From contig NZ_QPLK01000018.1 in assembly GCF_003340565.1 (NCBI RefSeq), positions 1-64,000 of the forward strand: a stretch of DNA of 64,000 nucleotides, in the 5' to 3' direction. Under the pieces are notes generated by a model. That model did not search any database, was not told the origin of the DNA, and saw only the letters and a program-made list of their open reading frames with translations. Shown here piece after piece: positions 60,143 through 64,000 of this stretch. Each line of letters starts with the position of its first letter. The first letter of the stretch is position 1. The DNA comes from Rhodovulum sp. 12E13 (GTDB taxonomy: Bacteria; Pseudomonadota; Alphaproteobacteria; Rhodobacterales; Rhodobacteraceae). A program made the position numbers and the translations under genes.

Positions 60143-61039
60143 TCAGCCGAGCCCGGCTTGACGGCCGATCCGCCGTGCCGCCGCGATCAGGGCGGAAAGG
60201 ACGGGCGAATGCGGCTCGCGCGGCTCCGCGACGAGACCCATCAGGTGCGCGACATCGGGCTCCACGACCGGCAGCGCTACCAGCCGCCCGTCTCCGGCGA
60301 AAAGCTCGGCGGTCGCGTGGGGCAGGATCGTGTCCCACCCGCCGGCCCTGACATGCGCGGCCAGCACCAGCACCGAGTTGGAGGCGAGGCGCGGCGCCGC
60401 CTCGGCGCCCGCGTCGGCCATGTGCTGGTTGAGGATGCGCCGGTTCTGCATGTCGGGCGTGAGCAGGCAGAGCGGCCGCGCCGCCGCCTCGGCCCAGGTG
60501 ATGCCATCGCGCCCCGCGATGTCAGAGCCGGCATGGGTGAGGAGCAGGTAGCGCTCCTCGTAGAGCGGCACGCGGGTCAGGCGGCCGAGCGGTTCGTTGT
60601 CGAGATAGGTGATGCCGGCATCGGCCTCGAGCCCGTCGATCATCGCGCGGATCTCGGCCGAGGTGCGGGAATAGACGGTCACCTGCAACCCCGCGTGCCG
60701 GTCGAGCAGGGGGCGCGTCAGCCGGTCGACCATGGCGAGAGCGGTCGGCACCACGGCGAGGCGCAGGTTGCCAGACAGGCCCTCGCGGGTGGCGCGAAGC
60801 TCGGCCTTCATGGTGCGCGCGTCGCCCACGATCCGCTGCGCCCAGTCGAGCGCGCGGGCGCCCTCGGGCGTCAGCCCCTGGAAGCGCGAGCCGCGGCGGA
60901 CGAGCTGCACGCCGAGCGCCTCCTCGAGCTGCTTGATCGCTGCCGAGAGGGTGGGCTGAGTGACGCCGCAGCGCTCTGCGGCGCGACCGAAATGCCGCTC
61001 GTTGGCGAGCGCCACGAACATCTCGAGCTTTTCGATCAT
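60143..61039 (-). CDS. LysR-family transcriptional regulator
   Basis: 298 residues. The N-terminal winged helix has FVALANERHFGRAAERCGVT and SLSAAIKQLEE-like spacing (TQPTLSAAIKQLEEALG), followed by a two-lobed effector domain. It is the fourth gene in the purine-degradation operon, only 13 bases after the ureidoglycolate lyase stop, so it is probably a local regulator of ureide catabolism (inference). LysR genes are more often divergent from their targets; this co-directional placement is notable. Confidence 0.9.
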   Translation of the reverse strand: MIEKLEMFVALANERHFGRAAERCGVTQPTLSAAIKQLEEALGVQLVRRGSRFQGLTPEGARALDWAQRIVGDARTMKAELRATREGLSGNLRLAVVPTALAMVDRLTRPLLDRHAGLQVTVYSRTSAEIRAMIDGLEADAGITYLDNEPLGRLTRVPLYEERYLLLTHAGSDIAGRDGITWAEAAARPLCLLTPDMQNRRILNQHMADAGAEAAPRLASNSVLVLAAHVRAGGWDTILPHATAELFAGDGRLVALPVVEPDVAHLMGLVAEPREPHSPVLSALIAAARRIGRQAGLG

Positions 61040-61052
61040 CGCGCCCGCGCCC

Positions 61053-61586
61053 TCACGCGCCCGGGTGCACGGTCAGAGGCGCGGCGAAGCGGTGCTCGAC
61101 GAGATTGGCGCCGGCGGGCTCGCCTTCTGTCCCGATCCGGTCCACCACCGCGAACAGGCGCGGCACCGTCGTGCCCGCATCGCCCAGCGGGCAGAGGACG
61201 CCGTGCCAGGTATCGCGCGCGATGTTCACGCCCTGGTCGCCGCGGGCGAGGAAGGCACGCAGGCCCTCGGGCCCCTCCGGCCCGTTGCCCGCCACCACCA
61301 CCAGCCAGTCGCCGCCCGACATCGGCACGAAGCATTGCGAGCCGAGCGGGTGCCGCTCGACCAGGGGCACCTCGACCGGCCAGGTGCGCGGCTCGGCCGC
61401 AAAGAACGAGACCCCAGCGCGCCCGTGGGCGATGTCGAGCGCCGCGAGATCCGAGTAGCGCCGGCACCGCCCCTCGTTGATGAGCACATGCGCCCCTGTC
61501 GCCTCGAGCACTTCACCGAACGGGGCGAAGGCCCCGGCCGTCAGCGGCTCGGCCACGAGAGGGGCGCGCTCGGGCGCCGCGCTCAT
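61053..61586 (-). CDS. allA: ureidoglycolate lyase
   Basis: 177 residues. AllA splits ureidoglycolate to glyoxylate and urea. Signatures are PLTAGAFAPFGEVLEATGAH, SFFAAEPRTWPVEVPLVERH, GSQCFVPM, FLARGDQGVNIARDTWHGVL and a C-terminal VVDRIGTEG segment. The ATG at 61586 overlaps the stop of the ureidoglycine aminohydrolase gene, fixing the start. Cytoplasmic. Confidence 0.93.
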   Translation of the reverse strand: MSAAPERAPLVAEPLTAGAFAPFGEVLEATGAHVLINEGRCRRYSDLAALDIAHGRAGVSFFAAEPRTWPVEVPLVERHPLGSQCFVPMSGGDWLVVVAGNGPEGPEGLRAFLARGDQGVNIARDTWHGVLCPLGDAGTTVPRLFAVVDRIGTEGEPAGANLVEHRFAAPLTVHPGA

Positions 61587-62428
61587 GGCAGCGAGAGCCC
61601 CGGATGGCGGTTGCAATCCTTGTAGAGCAGGTAGCGGAACGGCTCGGTGCCTGTCGCGATGCAGGCCTGCGGGCAGAACGCGCGCAGCCACATGAAATCA
61701 CCCGGCCCCACCTCGACCCAGTCGCGGTTGAGCAGGTAGCGCGCGGTGCCCTGCAGCACGAACAGCCCGTGTTCCATGACGTGCGTCTCGGCAAAGGGGA
61801 TGCGCCCGCCCGGCGCGAAGTTGACGATGTTGACATGCGCGTCGTGGGTCAGATCGAACGGGTCGACGAAGCGCTGCGTGGCCCAGATGCCTTCGCAGTT
61901 CTCCATCGGCACCGCCTCGACCTCGGTCTCGTGCTTCACGAAGGCCTCCGGCCGTGGCAGGCCCGGCGCGCGCTGGTAGCGCTTGCGGATCCAGTGGACG
62001 CCCGCCATCTCGCCGTCGGTGTTCCACAGCGTCCAGACCGCGCTGGGCGGGATGTAGGCGTAGCTTCCCGGCTCGAGGTCGATCTGCGCGCGCCCCAGCG
62101 TCAGCCGCGGCCGGCCATGCGTCACGAACAGCCACGCCTCGGCCTCGACGTCCGGCTCGGGATCGGCGCTGCCGCCCTCGGGCTGCAGCTCCAGCGCATA
62201 CCAGGCGAAGGTCTCGGCGAAACCGGAGAGCGGTCGCGCGAGAATCCAGGCGCGGGCGTTCTCCCAACCGGGCAGGAACGACGTGACGATGTCGGTCTGC
62301 ACGTCGGCGGGGATCACCGCGTAGGCCTCGGTAAAGACGGCGCGGCCCAGCGGCTCGGCCTGCTGCCCCGGCAGGCCGGAGCGGGGAAAGGCATAGGTGA
62401 CGGGCGTCGTCGCGTTGTCGAGTCTCAC
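61583..62428 (-). CDS. allE: (S)-ureidoglycine aminohydrolase
   Basis: 281 residues, a bicupin that turns (S)-ureidoglycine into ureidoglycolate and ammonia with Mn2+. Conserved features are TPVTYAFPRSGLPGQQAEPL at the start, GSYAYIPPSAVWTLWN in the first cupin, and the second-cupin metal residues in IPFAETHVMEHGLFVLQG and GDFMWLRAFCPQA. The GTG start at 62428 overlaps the preceding stop (GTGA), showing coupling. It precedes allA in the pathway and in the operon. Confidence 0.92.
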   Translation of the reverse strand: MRLDNATTPVTYAFPRSGLPGQQAEPLGRAVFTEAYAVIPADVQTDIVTSFLPGWENARAWILARPLSGFAETFAWYALELQPEGGSADPEPDVEAEAWLFVTHGRPRLTLGRAQIDLEPGSYAYIPPSAVWTLWNTDGEMAGVHWIRKRYQRAPGLPRPEAFVKHETEVEAVPMENCEGIWATQRFVDPFDLTHDAHVNIVNFAPGGRIPFAETHVMEHGLFVLQGTARYLLNRDWVEVGPGDFMWLRAFCPQACIATGTEPFRYLLYKDCNRHPGLSLP

Positions 62429-63834
62429 AGCATGTCGTCCAGCCGGAGCCGTGCGATGCGTTCGACCTGGGCGCAGGCCTCGGCCAGTTCGGTGGCGCTG
62501 TCGTTGCCGAGGCGCCGCGCGAAGGCGGCCAGGATCGAGGGCTTGTCGTGATCGCGCACGGCGATGATGAAGGGAAAGCCGTGCTTCTCCATATAGGCTT
62601 CGTTGAGCGAGGTGAAGCGGGCGCGCTCGTCGTCCGTCAGTGCGTCGAGCCCGGCGCTGGCCTGCTCGGCGGTCGACGCGGCCGTCAGCCGCCTGGCAGC
62701 CGCGAGCTTGCCGGCAAGATCGGGATGCGCGCGCAACACCTCGAGGCGCCTTTCCTCCGGCGCACTGCGAAAGACACGTGCAAGCGCGTTGTGCAGCCCC
62801 GGCGCCGTGTCGTGGGCGGGGCCCAGTTCCTGCATCCACGCGCGCTCGGCGATCCACGGCGAGTGCTCGAACACGCCGCCGAACCGCTCGACGAAGCGGG
62901 CCTTGTCCATCTCCGACGGGCGCTCGCGCGGGCGCGGCGGGTGGTGCGCCGCCCAGTGCTCGGCGATGTCGATGCGGCGGGCGAACCAGACGCCCTCGTG
63001 CCCGCCCGCGTAATCGAGAAAGCGGGCGAGCGCCGCGGCCCGGCCCGGCCGCCCGGCGAGGCGGCAATGCAGCCCGACCGACATCATCTTCGGCGCCCCT
63101 GCCTGCCCCTCGGCGTAGAGCACGTCGAAGCTGTCGCGCAGATAGGCCTCGAACTGGTCGCCCGAGTTGAAGCCCTGCGCCGTGGCGAAGCGCATGTCGT
63201 TGGCGTCGAGCGTGTAGGGCACGATAAGCTGGTCGCGCCCGTCTATCCGCAGCCAGTAGGGCAACTCGTCGGCGTAGCTGTCGGCGAGGTAGTCCATCCC
63301 CGCCTCGGCCGCGAGCCGGATGGTGTTCATCGAGCAGCGGCCCGTGTACCAGCCCCGCGGCCGCGCACCGGTGACCTCTGCATGCAGGCGGATCGCCTCG
63401 GCGATCTGCGCGCGCTCCTCGTCCTCGGGCATGTCCTTGTGCTCGATCCACTTCAGCCCGTGGCTGGCGACCTCCCAGCCCGCCTCCTGCATGGCGGCCA
63501 CCTGCTCGGGGCTTCGCGCCAGCGCCGTGGCCACGCCGAACACCGTCGCGGGGATGCCGCGTGCAGAAAGCATCCGGTGCAGGCGCCAGAAGCCGGCCCG
63601 CGCCCCGTATTCGTAGATCGATTCCATGTTCCAGTGCCGCTGGCCGGGCCAGGCGGCGGCGCCCACGATCTCCGACAGGAATGCCTCGGAGGCCGGGTCG
63701 CCGTGCAGCAGGCAGTTCTCGCCGCCCTCTTCGTAGTTCACGACGATCTGCACGGCGATCCGCGCGCCGCCGGGCCATCGCGGGTCGGGCGGCACGGCTC
63801 CGTGGCCGATCATGTCGCGCGGATAACGGTGCAC
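62425..63834 (-). CDS. bifunctional allantoinase (PuuE) / OHCU decarboxylase (UraD) fusion
   Basis: 469 residues. The N-terminal ~308 are a polysaccharide-deacetylase-fold PuuE allantoinase (RYPRDMIGHGAVPPDPRWPG; NYEEGGENCLLHGD; YTGRCSMNTIRL). The C-terminal ~160 are UraD, with FGGVFEHSPWIAERAW (His324), AHPDLAGK (His370) and EAYMEKHGFPFIIAVR. UraD decarboxylates OHCU to (S)-allantoin and PuuE hydrolyses allantoin, so successive reactions share one chain. It heads a four-gene operon. Hydroxyisourate hydrolase and urate oxidase are not in the window. Confidence 0.94.
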   Translation of the reverse strand: MHRYPRDMIGHGAVPPDPRWPGGARIAVQIVVNYEEGGENCLLHGDPASEAFLSEIVGAAAWPGQRHWNMESIYEYGARAGFWRLHRMLSARGIPATVFGVATALARSPEQVAAMQEAGWEVASHGLKWIEHKDMPEDEERAQIAEAIRLHAEVTGARPRGWYTGRCSMNTIRLAAEAGMDYLADSYADELPYWLRIDGRDQLIVPYTLDANDMRFATAQGFNSGDQFEAYLRDSFDVLYAEGQAGAPKMMSVGLHCRLAGRPGRAAALARFLDYAGGHEGVWFARRIDIAEHWAAHHPPRPRERPSEMDKARFVERFGGVFEHSPWIAERAWMQELGPAHDTAPGLHNALARVFRSAPEERRLEVLRAHPDLAGKLAAARRLTAASTAEQASAGLDALTDDERARFTSLNEAYMEKHGFPFIIAVRDHDKPSILAAFARRLGNDSATELAEACAQVERIARLRLDDML

Positions 63835-64000
63835 GTCGCTCCCTCCGTCTCGCCGTCGGGCGATCCGGTCGCCACTCTTCCCCGCCGCGCGCGCCGAGGC
63901 AAGGCCGCCCCGCCTCCACCGGCGCCATGCGCCGGCTCCGCGCGCGGCGATCTTCCCCGACAGTCGGGCACGGCGGCGATGCGGCGCTGCGGGCGGCAGC
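63835..64000. other. sequence upstream of the allantoinase operon to the window end
   Basis: These 166 bases contain the putative promoter region of the purine operon. Several GC-rich frames run to the window edge on both strands, but none has a signature or clear ribosome-binding site. I see no supported gene. Confidence 0.4.

Noticed and set aside
1-64000. CRISPR array or phage-defence locus
   Set aside because: No regularly spaced repeats and no cas, restriction-modification, retron or toxin-antitoxin genes were recognised in either strand.

Overview
The window is high-GC (roughly 70%) alphaproteobacterial chromosome, most likely Rhodobacterales (Rhodobacteraceae/Paracoccaceae). Supporting signs are an fdsGBA-fdhD-fdsD formate dehydrogenase operon, a class I lysyl-tRNA synthetase, the holA-lptE-leuS-DUF3576 block, a Rhodobacter-type porin, a VPLPA-CTERM protein and dense operons with ATGA/GTGA/TGATG junctions. 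All functional calls come from reading motifs; no database search was possible.

Layout. 1-4700: a small secreted protein, an AhpD-like protein, an OpgC-like membrane acyltransferase, a decayed TTC38/TPP-enzyme junction, and argF. 4888-10868: a complete minus-strand soluble NAD-dependent molybdenum formate dehydrogenase operon. 11319-17487: a KamA-like radical SAM enzyme divergent from a three-gene betaine demethylation operon (Rieske oxygenase, reductase, flavin demethylase). 17488-35456: an accessory stretch with decayed TRAP-transporter, STAS and O-GlcNAc-transferase-like fragments. Its intact genes are a beta-CASP MBL protein, an NmrA-like protein, an Aas-like AMP-ligase/ACP/acyltransferase paired with an MFS protein, a GH15 glycosidase, and an eight-gene Mrp-like antiporter operon of unusual architecture. 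35464-36918: an IS256-type transposase remnant, tRNA-Arg(CCU), and a hypothetical gene interrupted by an in-frame TGA; this looks like an old island edge. 37091-43342: a LacI regulator followed by polyprenyl-phosphate-sugar and UDP-glucuronate/galacturonate genes for envelope glycans. 43485-44521: a tandem pair of membrane-protein paralogues, one decayed.

44616-60132 is mostly core: holA, lptE, leuS, DUF3576, porin, TPR-sulfotransferase, YggS, L,D-transpeptidase, ribA, an OmpR-type regulator, lysK, a VPLPA-CTERM protein, a CHAD protein, DUF4864 and DUF427 proteins. 60143-63834 is a purine-degradation operon (allantoinase-OHCU decarboxylase fusion, ureidoglycine aminohydrolase, ureidoglycolate lyase, LysR regulator).

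How the genes work together. Formate dehydrogenase oxidises formate to CO2 and NADH; the formate could come from C1 units released by betaine demethylation next door (inference). The Mrp-like operon and the Aas-like/MFS pair point to ion and membrane-lipid homeostasis in the accessory part. Ugd, the epimerase and the GT2/LABN/GT39 trio would supply and transfer sugars to envelope lipids. The last operon takes OHCU and allantoin on to glyoxylate and ammonia. The points most worth a second look are the antiporter operon (MrpA/MrpB domain rearrangement, and a third NuoL/M/N-like subunit lacking the conserved TM5 glutamate), the AMP-ACP-PlsC protein, the TGA-interrupted gene by the tRNA, and the several gene remnants.
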